From positions 1-62,231 of the forward strand of contig NZ_MTKN01000048.1 of NCBI RefSeq assembly GCF_001975825.1: a stretch of 62,231 bases of DNA, written 5' to 3'. This DNA is from [Flexibacter] sp. ATCC 35208 (GTDB taxonomy: Bacteria; Bacteroidota; Bacteroidia; Chitinophagales; Chitinophagaceae). Shown one piece after another: positions 53,159 to 61,704 of this stretch. The notes under the pieces are model-generated. The model searched no databases and was not told where the DNA came from. It worked only from the letters and a program-made list of their open reading frames with translations. The translations under genes were made by a program, and so were the position numbers. Numbering within the stretch: the stretch's first letter is position 1; every line of letters begins with the position of its first letter.

Positions 53159-54889
53159 CAGCTCTCCGGATTCTTCAAGTGGCAATACAGCTGCTTTTAC
53201 CTCCGCTGCCGCGGCAGTGGGCATTACTGGTGGCAAAGGTCCGAATATCAGCGCCTGATAAGGCGCCAGGGTTAAGTTCCCACCTTCCAGTTCAAAAGTC
53301 AGCATATTATTTACTAAAGGTTCTATATCCGTCTCCATCAGGAATGGCAGCTTGTACACAATGGTTTCTTTTGAAAAATTAAGCACCATTAAAAACATTG
53401 TCTTGTCCAGCGTGCGCGTATACGTATATACCTGGGGATGCTCCGCATCATACAACTGATATTTCCCATAAACCAATACCGGTTGGTGTTTGCGCAGCAG
53501 AACGACCTGTTTAAAAAACTGTAATATAGACCGTTCGTCTTTTTCCTGCGCAGCTTCATTAATGAAGGTATGATTGTCGTTTACTTTGATCCACGGCGTG
53601 CCATCCGTAAAGCCTGCGTATTTACTATCATCCCACTGAAAAGGCGTACGGCTGTTATCCCTGGCCGCCATTTGCTGATCCAGTAAAAAGCGGGTGGTAT
53701 CCTCCCCTTTGCTTTGCAGGTATTTGTACATATTGATGGTATCGATATCCTTGTAGTCATCGATAGATTCAAATCGGATATTCGTCATGCCAATCTCATC
53801 GCCGTTGTAAAAGATGGGCGTAGCGCGCATAGTGAGCAAAAAAGTAATCAGCATTTTCGCGGAGATCTCTCTATAAGTTTCGATATCGCTACCCCAGCGG
53901 CTCACCATTCTTGGCTGGTCATGATTCGTAAGGTAAATAGTACCCCATCCACCTGTTTCGTAGATGTTGTCCCAGCTTGTGTAGAGGCTTTTCAGTGCTA
54001 CCAGGTCAATACCTTTGGGATCAGGACGTTTGTAGGCATCTTTGAGATAGCCCAGGTTCATGCCTTCAAAATGGTAGAGCATGTGGAGTTCTTTCCTGTG
54101 TTCTTCAACGAAGTGTAAAGCTTCGTCAATCGTGATACCTGCGGCTTCGGCGAGGGTAGTGATATCAGTACCTTCAAGCACTTCCTTATTCATCTCCTGC
54201 AGGTAGTCATGCAGATGAGGTCCATGTGCGTAGTACGCTCCCCAGTCGTGGGTCTTGATCTCAGGCCAGGTGGTATCTTTACTAATGTAGCAAATAGCAT
54301 CCAGTCTGAAGCCATCAACCCCTTTTTTGATCCAGAAGCGCATAATATCGTATACTTCTTTTCGCACCTGTGGATTTTCCCAGTTCAGGTCCGGCATTTT
54401 TGCAGAGAAGTAATGAAGGTAATAGCTATCAGTCGCTTTGTTGTAAGTCCATGCCTGGCCTGATGGATCAAAATGACTGAACCGGAAAGGTGGTTTTCCT
54501 TTTTCAGCGGGCCACCAGTGGTAATAGTTGTAATAAGGATTTTCTCTTGACAGACGGGCTTCTTTGAACCATGGATGTTCATCACTGGTATGATTTACGA
54601 CCAGGTCCAACAGCAATTTTATTTTTCGTTGATGCAGTCCTTGCAATAAGATATCGAACTCCTGCATGGTGCCATACTCTTTCATGATATCATAATAGTC
54701 GCTGATATCATAGCCATTGTCATCGTTAGGAGAACCGAAAATCGGGTTGAGCCATACGGTGTCTATACCCAGGCTTTCAAGATAATCCAGTTTCGATATA
54801 ATACCCGCCAGATCACCAATTCCGTCATTGTTACTGTCTTTAAAGCTACGGGGATATATTTGGTAAATGATACTTTCTTTCCACCACAT
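53150..54889 (-). CDS. GH13 alpha-glucosidase (oligo-1,6-glucosidase-like)
   Basis: A 579-residue cytoplasmic enzyme, starting MWWKESIIYQIYPRSFKDSN. GH13 regions: DLVVNHTSDEHPWF, GFRLDAI (nucleophile Asp), TLAEAAGIT (acid/base Glu) and LTNHDQPR (transition-state Asp). It fits the GH13_31-type alpha-glucosidase/oligo-1,6-glucosidase group, acting on maltose, isomaltose or dextrin ends. The ATG at 54889 is preferred to a longer frame. The C-terminus carries an extra Ala/Pro/Glu-rich tail (PPVMPTAAAAEVKAAV...), whose last codons run into the tandem repeat. It is transcribed divergently from treZ-treY. Confidence 0.9.
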   Translation of the reverse strand: MWWKESIIYQIYPRSFKDSNNDGIGDLAGIISKLDYLESLGIDTVWLNPIFGSPNDDNGYDISDYYDIMKEYGTMQEFDILLQGLHQRKIKLLLDLVVNHTSDEHPWFKEARLSRENPYYNYYHWWPAEKGKPPFRFSHFDPSGQAWTYNKATDSYYLHYFSAKMPDLNWENPQVRKEVYDIMRFWIKKGVDGFRLDAICYISKDTTWPEIKTHDWGAYYAHGPHLHDYLQEMNKEVLEGTDITTLAEAAGITIDEALHFVEEHRKELHMLYHFEGMNLGYLKDAYKRPDPKGIDLVALKSLYTSWDNIYETGGWGTIYLTNHDQPRMVSRWGSDIETYREISAKMLITFLLTMRATPIFYNGDEIGMTNIRFESIDDYKDIDTINMYKYLQSKGEDTTRFLLDQQMAARDNSRTPFQWDDSKYAGFTDGTPWIKVNDNHTFINEAAQEKDERSILQFFKQVVLLRKHQPVLVYGKYQLYDAEHPQVYTYTRTLDKTMFLMVLNFSKETIVYKLPFLMETDIEPLVNNMLTFELEGGNLTLAPYQALIFGPLPPVMPTAAAAEVKAAVLPLEESGELAV

Positions 54890-55002
54890 AGAAATTATTT
54901 TTCCTAATGAAGATGCAATTTTTAAGCCGGTCATACTGTAGAAATATAACATCGTAAACCCGCTGGCATATTATTTTCAGTAAGTTGTTAAAACTGACTT
55001 AA

Positions 55003-56823
55003 TTGAGAACAGCATATACATTTACCGGATCTACTATTCTTGACAATGGAGCCGGGTTATTTAGTGTTTGGGCGCCATTCAGAGAGTCTGTTGCATTGTC
55101 TGTGATAACACCGGAGTCCGCCACAATCCCCATGCAGCGGGATGACGATGGCTATTGGCAGGTAGTGGTGCCTTCGGTTTCACCGGGTATGACTTACAAC
55201 TATATACTGGATGGACAGCTGAAACGTCCTGACCCTGCATCGCGTTATCAGCCTGAAGGTGTACATGGGCCGTCAGCATTGGTAGAGGACAATTTCAAAT
55301 GGTCCGACGAAGGGTGGAAAGGACGCGACCTGAACGAGATGATTATCTACGAATTGCATACAGGCACCTTCACACCGTTGCAGAATTTCAAGGGCGTGCT
55401 TTCAAAGCTCAGTTATCTCCGCTCATTGGGGATAAATGCCATCGAGATCATGCCCATTGCTCAGTTCCCCGGTCATCGTAACTGGGGGTATGATGGTGTA
55501 TATCCTTATGCAGTGCATAATACATATGGTACACCGAATGAACTGAAGGCGCTGGTAAACGCTGCACATCAATATGGGATTGCAGTGATACTTGATGTAG
55601 TATATAATCATCTGGGGCCGGAGGGAGCGTATTTTTCAGATTTTGGTCCGTGGTATACGGAGAAATACATAACACCGTGGGGTGCAGCGATCAACTTTGA
55701 TGATCAGTATTCAGATGCGGTGAGGGCTTACTTCATCCGCAATGCGCTGATGTGGCTGGAAGAGTATCATATAGATGGATTGCGGCTGGATGCGGTGCAT
55801 GCCATCTGGGATAGCAGTGCGAAGCATTTTACAGAAGAACTGGGTGAGGCAGTGACGGCATTGTCGCATGCCACAGGCAGGAAAAAAATTCTAATAGCAG
55901 AAATAGATTTCAACAATCCAAGGTATATCACGCCAACAGATCAATGTGGATATGGCATGCATGGGCAATGGGTAGATGAGTTTCATCATGCGCTGCATGT
56001 GGTGCTAACGAAAGAGAAGGATGGGTATTATGAAGACTTTGATGGATTGCCTTCGCTGGCGAAAGCATGGAGAGATAGTTATGTGTATACGGGGCAATAT
56101 TCTCCACACAGAAAGCGGAAGTTTGGTGTGGTGCCACATGCGATACCTTATGACAGGTTTATTGTGTTTACACAAAATCATGATCAGGTAGGTAATAGAA
56201 TGTCAGGAGACCGGTTGGCAGCAAAATTACCATTGGAAGCGAATAAACTGGCGGCAGCGATGTTGCTGTTATCTCCGCATACGCCGATGTTGTTTATGGG
56301 GGAGGAATATGGGGAGAAGCGGCCGTTTTTGTATTTCACGAGTCATGGGGATGAGGATCTTTCCAGGGCGGTGAGTGAGGGGCGTAAAAATGAATTTAAA
56401 GCATTTTCATGGGCGGGCGATGTACCTGATCCACAGTCAAATCATACATTCTCGCAGTCCATTCTTTCGTGGCCAGCGCCGGGGCCGCTATTAGAATATT
56501 ATCGTTATCTGATCGCGTTGCGGAAGACGAGAAGGGCATTGTTGAATACAGAAAGAGATAATATATGGGTGAACATGCCGCAACCCGGAGATGTTATATT
56601 ATCAGTAGAACGAGCGGGCAATGATGACCGTTTGTTGTTACTGTTTAATTGCAGTGAAGAGCAGGCAGTGTTTGTGCATAATCGTCCTCATTTATTACAT
56701 AAAAAGTTTGATTCTTCAGTTGCTATCTGGCAGGGGCCTGGGCCTACGGCGCCGGATGAAGTTAAGGAGGGTATTGCTATTACTTTACAACCATACTCAG
56801 CTATAATTTATGAGATCGTATAA
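55003..56823 (+). CDS. treZ: Malto-oligosyltrehalose trehalohydrolase
   Basis: A 606-residue GH13 enzyme that releases trehalose from malto-oligosyltrehalose. The N-terminal E-set domain (LFSVWAPFRESVALSVITPE) is followed by IYELHTGTFTPLQNFKGVLS, INAIEIMPIAQFPGHRNWGY, DGVYPYAVHNTYG, LDVVYNHLGPEGAYF, IDGLRLDAVHAI (nucleophile Asp), KKILIAEIDFNNPRY (acid/base Glu) and FTQNHDQVGNR. A stop codon lies just upstream of the TTG at 55003 and no ATG follows until about residue 44, so TTG is the start. It overlaps treY by 14 bp, so the two work as a pair on alpha-1,4-glucan. Confidence 0.94.
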   Translation: MRTAYTFTGSTILDNGAGLFSVWAPFRESVALSVITPESATIPMQRDDDGYWQVVVPSVSPGMTYNYILDGQLKRPDPASRYQPEGVHGPSALVEDNFKWSDEGWKGRDLNEMIIYELHTGTFTPLQNFKGVLSKLSYLRSLGINAIEIMPIAQFPGHRNWGYDGVYPYAVHNTYGTPNELKALVNAAHQYGIAVILDVVYNHLGPEGAYFSDFGPWYTEKYITPWGAAINFDDQYSDAVRAYFIRNALMWLEEYHIDGLRLDAVHAIWDSSAKHFTEELGEAVTALSHATGRKKILIAEIDFNNPRYITPTDQCGYGMHGQWVDEFHHALHVVLTKEKDGYYEDFDGLPSLAKAWRDSYVYTGQYSPHRKRKFGVVPHAIPYDRFIVFTQNHDQVGNRMSGDRLAAKLPLEANKLAAAMLLLSPHTPMLFMGEEYGEKRPFLYFTSHGDEDLSRAVSEGRKNEFKAFSWAGDVPDPQSNHTFSQSILSWPAPGPLLEYYRYLIALRKTRRALLNTERDNIWVNMPQPGDVILSVERAGNDDRLLLLFNCSEEQAVFVHNRPHLLHKKFDSSVAIWQGPGPTAPDEVKEGIAITLQPYSAIIYEIV

Positions 56824-59620
56824 TCCGCCAACCGCTACGTATCGTATTCAGTTTCATGCGGGGTTTACATTTAAGCAATTGAAAGAGATCATACCGTATT
56901 TGCATGCGCTGGGTATCTCGACCATATATGCGTCCCCTATCTTCAAAGCGGCGCCGGGTAGTGAGCATGGGTATGATGTGACGAATCCGCATTGTATCAA
57001 TCCGGCTATCGGAACGATAGATGAGTTACGTGAAATTCATGTGCTTTTGCGGGAGCATGGTATGACCTGGCTGCAGGATATAGTGCCGAATCACATGGCT
57101 TTTCATGCAGAGAATACGCGATTGTATGATGTGATGGAGCGAGGGCCGCTTTCTCCTTACTACGCTTATTTTGATATTGACTGGCATCATCCTGATTTTG
57201 CGGGCAAGCTGATGACACCTTTTTTGGGAAAGCCTTTAGAGGATTGTATTCGTGATGGAGAGATAAAGTTGGGGGTATCTTCGGCAGGGTTTACGGTGAA
57301 GTATTTTGAACAAGTGTTTCCGTTATCGGTGACGGCGTATGATCTGATTAGTGAGCAGCTTGCTGACAGCGATGCATTGCCGTTGATTAAGTTGTTTTCA
57401 TCATTGTATCAGCGGGCTACGGCGGGAACGTCACTTGATGACTGGAGCAATCAGAAGTTGGCATTGATGGCGGAGGTACGGGATCTTTCGATGTTGCAGG
57501 CATTGATGGATAAGGTGAATAATAACCTGGGGCTATTGGGTAAAATTTTAGGGAAACAATATTACCGGCTGACGTATTGGGGGGATGCGGATCAGGCGAT
57601 CAATTACAGGCGGTTCTTTACGGTGAATGAGTTGATTACGTTGAGGATGGAGACGCCTGAGGTGTTTAATGAGTATCATACATTTCTGCATCGTTTGTAT
57701 AGGGAGAATCTGGTGCAGGGGTTGAGGATTGATCATATTGATGGATTGCAGGATCCTGGGGGGTATATAGACAGTTTGCAGCAGTTGTTTGGGAGTAAAT
57801 GTTACGTGATAGCGGAGAAGATATTGGAGGAACGGGAGAGTTTGCCGAGGGAATGGGCATTGCAGGGGACGACGGGGTATGAGTTTCTTTCATTTACGAA
57901 TCATTTGTTGAGTAACCGGGAGGGGGTGTTGGCGTTGCAGCAATTTTATCAGACGCTGGTGCCTGGGCAATATGAGGAGTTGGTTTTGGAGAAAAAGAGG
58001 CTGATTTTGGAGCGATATATGGGTGGGGAATGGGAAAATCTTGTTCGATTGTGTTATACGCTAAAATTGGCGGATGCGAGGGTTAACAGGGATTTATTGA
58101 AGCAGGCGATTGGGTTGTTTATGATTTGTTTGCCGGTGTATAGGTTGTATTTGGGGCCAGGTAGTGGTTATGGGTTTGGTGGAGGTTCGGGTTCGGGTGG
58201 TAGTTCAGGGAGTGGGTTTGGCTTTGGTGGGAGCTTTGGATCAAGTGGTGGTTTTGGTAGAAGTTCGAGTGGTAGTTCGGGAGGTGGCTTGGGTTTTGGC
58301 GGTAGTTTTGGGTCAAGTGGTAGTTCTGGTAGTGGTTCGGGTGCTGGTTTTGCTGGTTTTGGAGCCGGTTCGGGTTATGGATCAGGTTATGGCTCAGACT
58401 CAGGCCAGGGAGATGCATCCCTTTCAGAACAGGTCGCTTTTACATTTGCGCGCATGCGTTCATTGAACAGATCTGCTGAATCGGCGATATTATTATTGGA
58501 ACAATGGTGGGAGCAAAATAAGCTGCCGTTTTTAATGCGGTTGATGCAGTTTACGGGGCCATTGACGGCGAAAGGTGTGGAGGATACGACTTTTTATGTG
58601 TACAATGCGTTGTTGTCGCATAACGAAGTAGGTGATAGCCCGGTTGCTGCGCCTGTCAACTTCCATCAATTAATGATTTTCCGTCAACAGCAGACGCCGC
58701 ATTCATTGAATACAACGGCTACGCATGATACAAAGCGAGGAGAAGATGGGCGGATCAGGCTGAATATGTTGACTTTGTTTGTAGAGGAATGGAAGGAACT
58801 GATCGGGCAATGGCGGGAAATCAATCAGCCGGCGCCGTTATTGAATGACGAGTATTTTATTTATCAGAGTATTATCAGTGGGTATTCAGATGGGATCTCT
58901 GTTGAAAGACTGCAGCACTATGTGATCAAAGCCCTCAGAGAGGGGAAAGTGAATTCAAGCTGGGCTTCGCCGGATGAGGAGTATGAGCGGAATGCGACTG
59001 ATTTCATTTCCAGGATATTGCAAAATAAGCGCTTTTTAGACACCCTGGTACCCTTTATAGAAAAGCTGGATAACTTTGCATATACCAGTTCACTGGCCCA
59101 AACACTGGTGAAGCTAACAGCCCCTGGGATACCGGATACTTATCAGGGTACTGAGTTATGGGATTACAGCTATGTAGACCCCGATAACCGCCGGCCTGTG
59201 GATTATGGAATACGCATTGAACTTTTAAAATCATTAAAAGATCTTTCTGGTCCGGCATTGTTTGACTATTTGAAAAGTCATCGTAAACAGGGTGCCGAGA
59301 AACTCTTTCTTACTTACAAAGCGTTGCATTGCAGGAAGTACTTTCCCAATCTCTTTTTAGAAGGTGATTATCTCCCATTACAAAGTAGTGAGTCAAATGT
59401 GTTGGCATTTGCGAGAGTATACCGGCAGGAATGGGTGATTGTGATTATTCCCCTCCCCGATTTACAGCCGGTAGTTGCTTCGATCTTATTACCTACGGGT
59501 GCACCGGAGCGTTGGAAAAATATTTTTTCAGAGGATGTGATTGAGGCTAAAGGCAGTATAGGAGCGGATGTAGCGTTAAAAAACTTCCCAGTAGCGATGT
59601 TGATTCCAGAAAATATCTGA
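56810..59620 (+). CDS. treY: Malto-oligosyltrehalose synthase with a Gly/Ser-rich insertion
   Basis: A 936-residue GH13 enzyme that turns the reducing end of a maltodextrin into an alpha,alpha-1,1 bond. Family motifs: TYRIQFHAGFTFKQLKEIIP, YLHALGISTIYASPIFKA, GSEHGYDVTNP, WLQDIVPNHMAF, LVQGLRIDHIDGLQDPGGY (nucleophile Asp), CYVIAEKILEERESLP (acid/base Glu), TTATHDTKRGED, and the C-terminal TAPGIPDTYQGTELWDYSYV, DPDNRRPVDY. Residues about 449-534 are an 86-residue Gly/Ser/Phe/Tyr-rich segment absent from usual TreY proteins; without it the length would be about 850. It overlaps treZ and uses ATG 14 bp before the treZ end. Confidence 0.93.
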   Translation: MRSYNPPTATYRIQFHAGFTFKQLKEIIPYLHALGISTIYASPIFKAAPGSEHGYDVTNPHCINPAIGTIDELREIHVLLREHGMTWLQDIVPNHMAFHAENTRLYDVMERGPLSPYYAYFDIDWHHPDFAGKLMTPFLGKPLEDCIRDGEIKLGVSSAGFTVKYFEQVFPLSVTAYDLISEQLADSDALPLIKLFSSLYQRATAGTSLDDWSNQKLALMAEVRDLSMLQALMDKVNNNLGLLGKILGKQYYRLTYWGDADQAINYRRFFTVNELITLRMETPEVFNEYHTFLHRLYRENLVQGLRIDHIDGLQDPGGYIDSLQQLFGSKCYVIAEKILEERESLPREWALQGTTGYEFLSFTNHLLSNREGVLALQQFYQTLVPGQYEELVLEKKRLILERYMGGEWENLVRLCYTLKLADARVNRDLLKQAIGLFMICLPVYRLYLGPGSGYGFGGGSGSGGSSGSGFGFGGSFGSSGGFGRSSSGSSGGGLGFGGSFGSSGSSGSGSGAGFAGFGAGSGYGSGYGSDSGQGDASLSEQVAFTFARMRSLNRSAESAILLLEQWWEQNKLPFLMRLMQFTGPLTAKGVEDTTFYVYNALLSHNEVGDSPVAAPVNFHQLMIFRQQQTPHSLNTTATHDTKRGEDGRIRLNMLTLFVEEWKELIGQWREINQPAPLLNDEYFIYQSIISGYSDGISVERLQHYVIKALREGKVNSSWASPDEEYERNATDFISRILQNKRFLDTLVPFIEKLDNFAYTSSLAQTLVKLTAPGIPDTYQGTELWDYSYVDPDNRRPVDYGIRIELLKSLKDLSGPALFDYLKSHRKQGAEKLFLTYKALHCRKYFPNLFLEGDYLPLQSSESNVLAFARVYRQEWVIVIIPLPDLQPVVASILLPTGAPERWKNIFSEDVIEAKGSIGADVALKNFPVAMLIPENI
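58154..58411 (+). repeat. Low-complexity Gly/Ser-coding expansion within treY
   Basis: 258 bp of G/T-rich simple sequence coding almost only Gly, Ser, Phe, Tyr and Ala. A stretch around GFGFGGSFGSSGGFG is repeated as GLGFGGSFGSSGSSG, about 30 residues later, which suggests tandem growth. The reading frame is preserved on both sides (VYRLYLG before, DASLSEQVAFTFARM after). Confidence 0.85.
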
Positions 59621-59627
59621 GGAAAAA

Positions 59628-59658
59628 TTTGGAGGAAAAGAAAAAGTGCGTACCTTTG
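59628..59658 (+). promoter_or_regulatory. Promoter of the tRNA gene
   Basis: TTTG at 59628-59631, exactly 19 bases, then TACCTTTG at 59651-59658: a perfect TTTG-N19-TAnnTTTG. The tRNA begins 25 bp later. Confidence 0.8.
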
Positions 59659-59682
59659 CAATCCCTTAACACGGAATCAGTT

Positions 59683-59766
59683 GCCCAGATGGCGAAATTG
59701 GTAGACGCACTGTGTTCAGGTCGCAGCGCTCGCAAGGGTGTGCTGGTTCGAATCCAGTTCTGGGCA
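59683..59766 (+). tRNA. tRNA-Leu (anticodon CAG)
   Basis: An 84-nt class II tRNA. Acceptor arms GCCCAGA/TCTGGGC (59683-59689, 59759-59765) with discriminator A; D-arm region with AAATTGGTAGACGC; anticodon stem CTGTG/CGCAG around the loop TTCAGGT, giving CAG; long variable arm; T-loop TTCGAAT. CCA is not encoded. An integrase gene lies 442 bp downstream on the same strand, so the 3' end of this gene is the likely attachment site of the element that follows. Confidence 0.95.
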
Positions 59767-59772
59767 CTTGAT

Positions 59773-59806
59773 AGCCTTACAAGTCATTGATTTGTAAGGC
59801 TTTTTT
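59773..59806 (+). terminator. Terminator after the tRNA
   Basis: AGCCTTACAA/TTGTAAGGCT (59773-59782, 59792-59801) followed by a T-run. It begins 7 bp after the tRNA, so it may belong to the chromosome or to the element end. Confidence 0.85.
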
Positions 59807-59860
59807 ATTTTCGGGAGTGTCGGTTTTTCATGCTTTTTAGCCCTTTTTCCCACTATTTAC

Positions 59861-60003
59861 GACACTCAAATGACACTCGCAATGACACTCAAAATTGCAG
59901 GCACTCCACCGGAACATAACCGGAATCATACCTTTAGATTTTTGTATCGAAATTGGGTTAAAAAGACTTATTTGACACCCGGTTTGACACTCACTTTGAC
60001 ACT
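59861..60003 (+). promoter_or_regulatory. Two triplets of GACACTC direct repeats, likely integrase arm sites
   Basis: GACACTC starts at 59861, 59872 and 59884, and again at 59985 and 59997, with GACACCC at 59974. Spacing inside each triplet is 11 then 12 bp, one helical turn, and the two triplets are offset by exactly 113 bp at all three positions. This is the layout of arm-type sites for a tyrosine recombinase in an att region. The rest of the 441-bp stretch 59767-60207 has no supported gene. Confidence 0.6.
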
Positions 60004-60207
60004 CGCTGCTGGCAGTGAAACGCAAGCCTATATGGCAGTTCTGCCATTTTGTACGAGGTGGTTGTCAAAATTATTTTCAAGGTTGTTGTTCCCGCTTTCT
60101 TTCACAAACTTTCACCTGCTGGTGACAGGTATTAATCTGGCTGATTTTACTGTTGGCATGGCACACTCATTGGGCTTCTCTCCCGTAACCTTTAAAAACA
60201 AAATCCT

Positions 60208-61302
60208 ATGAACATCGGAGAAAAGCTCAATAAGAAAGGAGATAAGATTTATTTCTTTTATGATTTAGGTCGCGGCCCCGGACAACGACCTTCCACCGGC
60301 GTATTTATTTATGCCAACCCGCAAAACCAGATTCAAAAGAACTTCAACAAAGAAGCACTGAAGATACTGGAGACTAAAAAGAGCCAGTTAACTATCGAGC
60401 AGCAGGCGGTAGGTACACCGGTTATCCCCGCTCATAAGTTTAAGGCAAACTTTGTTGAGTATTTTGAGGATTATATCAAATTAAATAAACGAGAAGGTAA
60501 CCGGCATCTGGCCTGCTGTCTTACCAAGTTTAAGGCTTATATCAAAAGTGATTTTATCTCACCGGTAGATATTACGGAAAACTTCTGCAAAAGGTTCCGG
60601 CGGCATTTGCTGGATACATTGACTGGCGAAACTCCGGCTAACTATTATGCACGTTTCAAATGGGTGGTGAAAGCTGCTACCAAGGATGGATATTTCAGGA
60701 ATAACCCGACCGAGGATATTCCGGCTGTGCGCAATCCAAGTGCTGCGTTGAAGGAACACCTGGAATCAGAGGAATACGTTGCCTTACTTAACACGCCCTG
60801 TTTTAATCAGCAGGTGAAGCTGGCTTTCTTGTTTAGTTGTTATACCGGGCTAAGATGGGTGGATGTGAAAAGGCTGGAATGGCAGGACTTACAGGGTGGT
60901 ACATTAATTACAAGGATCATACAGCAGAAAACCGGCAAGCCTGTCGTGCTTACCCTGCACCCTATAGCCCTTGCTATTCTCGAAGAGATAAAACAACTAT
61001 CTCTTGGTAAGACAACTTCTACCAATAAAGTTTTCAACCTGCCTACTGCTAACGGTGCCAATAAAGTGTTGGGAGAATGGATTAAACGGGCTGGTGTCAA
61101 TAAATATGTAACATGGTCTTGTGCCCGGTTAAGTTTCTCTATTCTTTTAAAGGATAAGAATGTGGATGATGTTACTATAGCGTATCTCATGGGGCATACT
61201 ACTACAAGGCAGGTACAACAGACTTACAAAAGGCATAAACCCAAAGATCAGTCGGAGGCGATCAGTCACTTGCCTTCTTTTAATATTGCGGGTTTCCTTT
61301 AG
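60208..61302 (+). CDS. Tyrosine recombinase/integrase of a tRNA-Leu-integrated element
   Basis: A 364-residue site-specific integrase of the Bacteroidota type. An arm-binding N-terminal domain (about 1-60), a SAM-like core-binding domain (about 78-175) and a catalytic domain are seen. Catalytic residues: Arg216 in YTGLRWVDVKRL, Lys241 in QQKTGKP, Arg307 in TWSCARLSF, His330 in LMGHTTTRQ and the nucleophile Tyr340 in VQQTYKRH. The box-II His of HxxR is a Ser here. It lies between the arm repeats and a two-way terminator. It should cut and join DNA at the tRNA-Leu 3' end. Confidence 0.92.
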   Translation: MNIGEKLNKKGDKIYFFYDLGRGPGQRPSTGVFIYANPQNQIQKNFNKEALKILETKKSQLTIEQQAVGTPVIPAHKFKANFVEYFEDYIKLNKREGNRHLACCLTKFKAYIKSDFISPVDITENFCKRFRRHLLDTLTGETPANYYARFKWVVKAATKDGYFRNNPTEDIPAVRNPSAALKEHLESEEYVALLNTPCFNQQVKLAFLFSCYTGLRWVDVKRLEWQDLQGGTLITRIIQQKTGKPVVLTLHPIALAILEEIKQLSLGKTTSTNKVFNLPTANGANKVLGEWIKRAGVNKYVTWSCARLSFSILLKDKNVDDVTIAYLMGHTTTRQVQQTYKRHKPKDQSEAISHLPSFNIAGFL

Positions 61303-61310
61303 GCTAAAGT

Positions 61311-61343
61311 AACAGGGCTATTCGATGATGAATAGCCCTGTTT
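61311..61343. terminator. Bidirectional terminator between integrase and excisionase-like genes
   Basis: A perfect 13-bp stem AACAGGGCTATTC/GAATAGCCCTGTT with loop GATGAT, placed between two convergent stops. Confidence 0.8.
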
Positions 61344-61345
61344 CA

Positions 61346-61594
61346 CTATGCAGCTCTTAATCTGACCTGCGGAGTTGCAGCCTGCGCTGCCAACATTTCA
61401 CCGGACAACATCTTGTCTATATCTTCTTTCCTGTAATAACCACTATTGGTTTTGTAAACACCATATTCTTCACAGTTCTTAGCGAATTGCGTTCTGCCAA
61501 GATTACAATAAATCAGCGCTTCTTCCGGTTTTAGGAAGGGCTTAAAACAGAGTGCAATTGATCGCATAATTAGTAGATCGTCACGTTTTATCAT
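61346..61594 (-). CDS. Helix-turn-helix excisionase-like protein
   Basis: An 82-residue protein. FLKPEEALIYCNLGRTQFAK, NCEEYGVYKTNSGYYRKEDI and DKML resemble the MerR-like winged helix of Xis/HTH_17 proteins: a recognition helix, a turn with tyrosines and a final helix. The C-terminus is Ala/Gln-rich. Position next to the integrase supports a role in excision or in control of the element. Confidence 0.7.
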   Translation of the reverse strand: MIKRDDLLIMRSIALCFKPFLKPEEALIYCNLGRTQFAKNCEEYGVYKTNSGYYRKEDIDKMLSGEMLAAQAATPQVRLRAA

Positions 61595-61662
61595 ACCGTA
61601 TAGTTGAGTGTTGAAATTTTACCTTTCTGTAAGAGTACGGGTTAAGTTATTGGGTAAAAAGA

Positions 61663-61694
61663 ACCACCACTACAGGTAATCCTACGGTGGTGGT
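61663..61694 (-). terminator. Terminator of the minus-strand cargo genes
   Basis: ACCACCAC/GTGGTGGT outer arms (61663-61670, 61687-61694) with AGG/CCT inner pairing and loop TAAT; on the minus strand followed by TCTTTTT. It lies 11 bp past the stop of the next gene upstream. Confidence 0.8.
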
Positions 61695-61704
61695 AAAACT
61701 AGTG

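Noticed and set aside
58119..58418. Frames on the minus strand and in frame 3 across the Gly/Ser-coding stretch.
   Set aside because: Low-complexity sequence opens several frames at once; only the treY frame continues into conserved protein on both sides.
59870..60211. A 113-codon frame before the integrase.
   Set aside because: It is made of the GACACTC repeat region (reads TLAMTLK, TLTLTLA), overlaps the integrase start, and resembles no protein.
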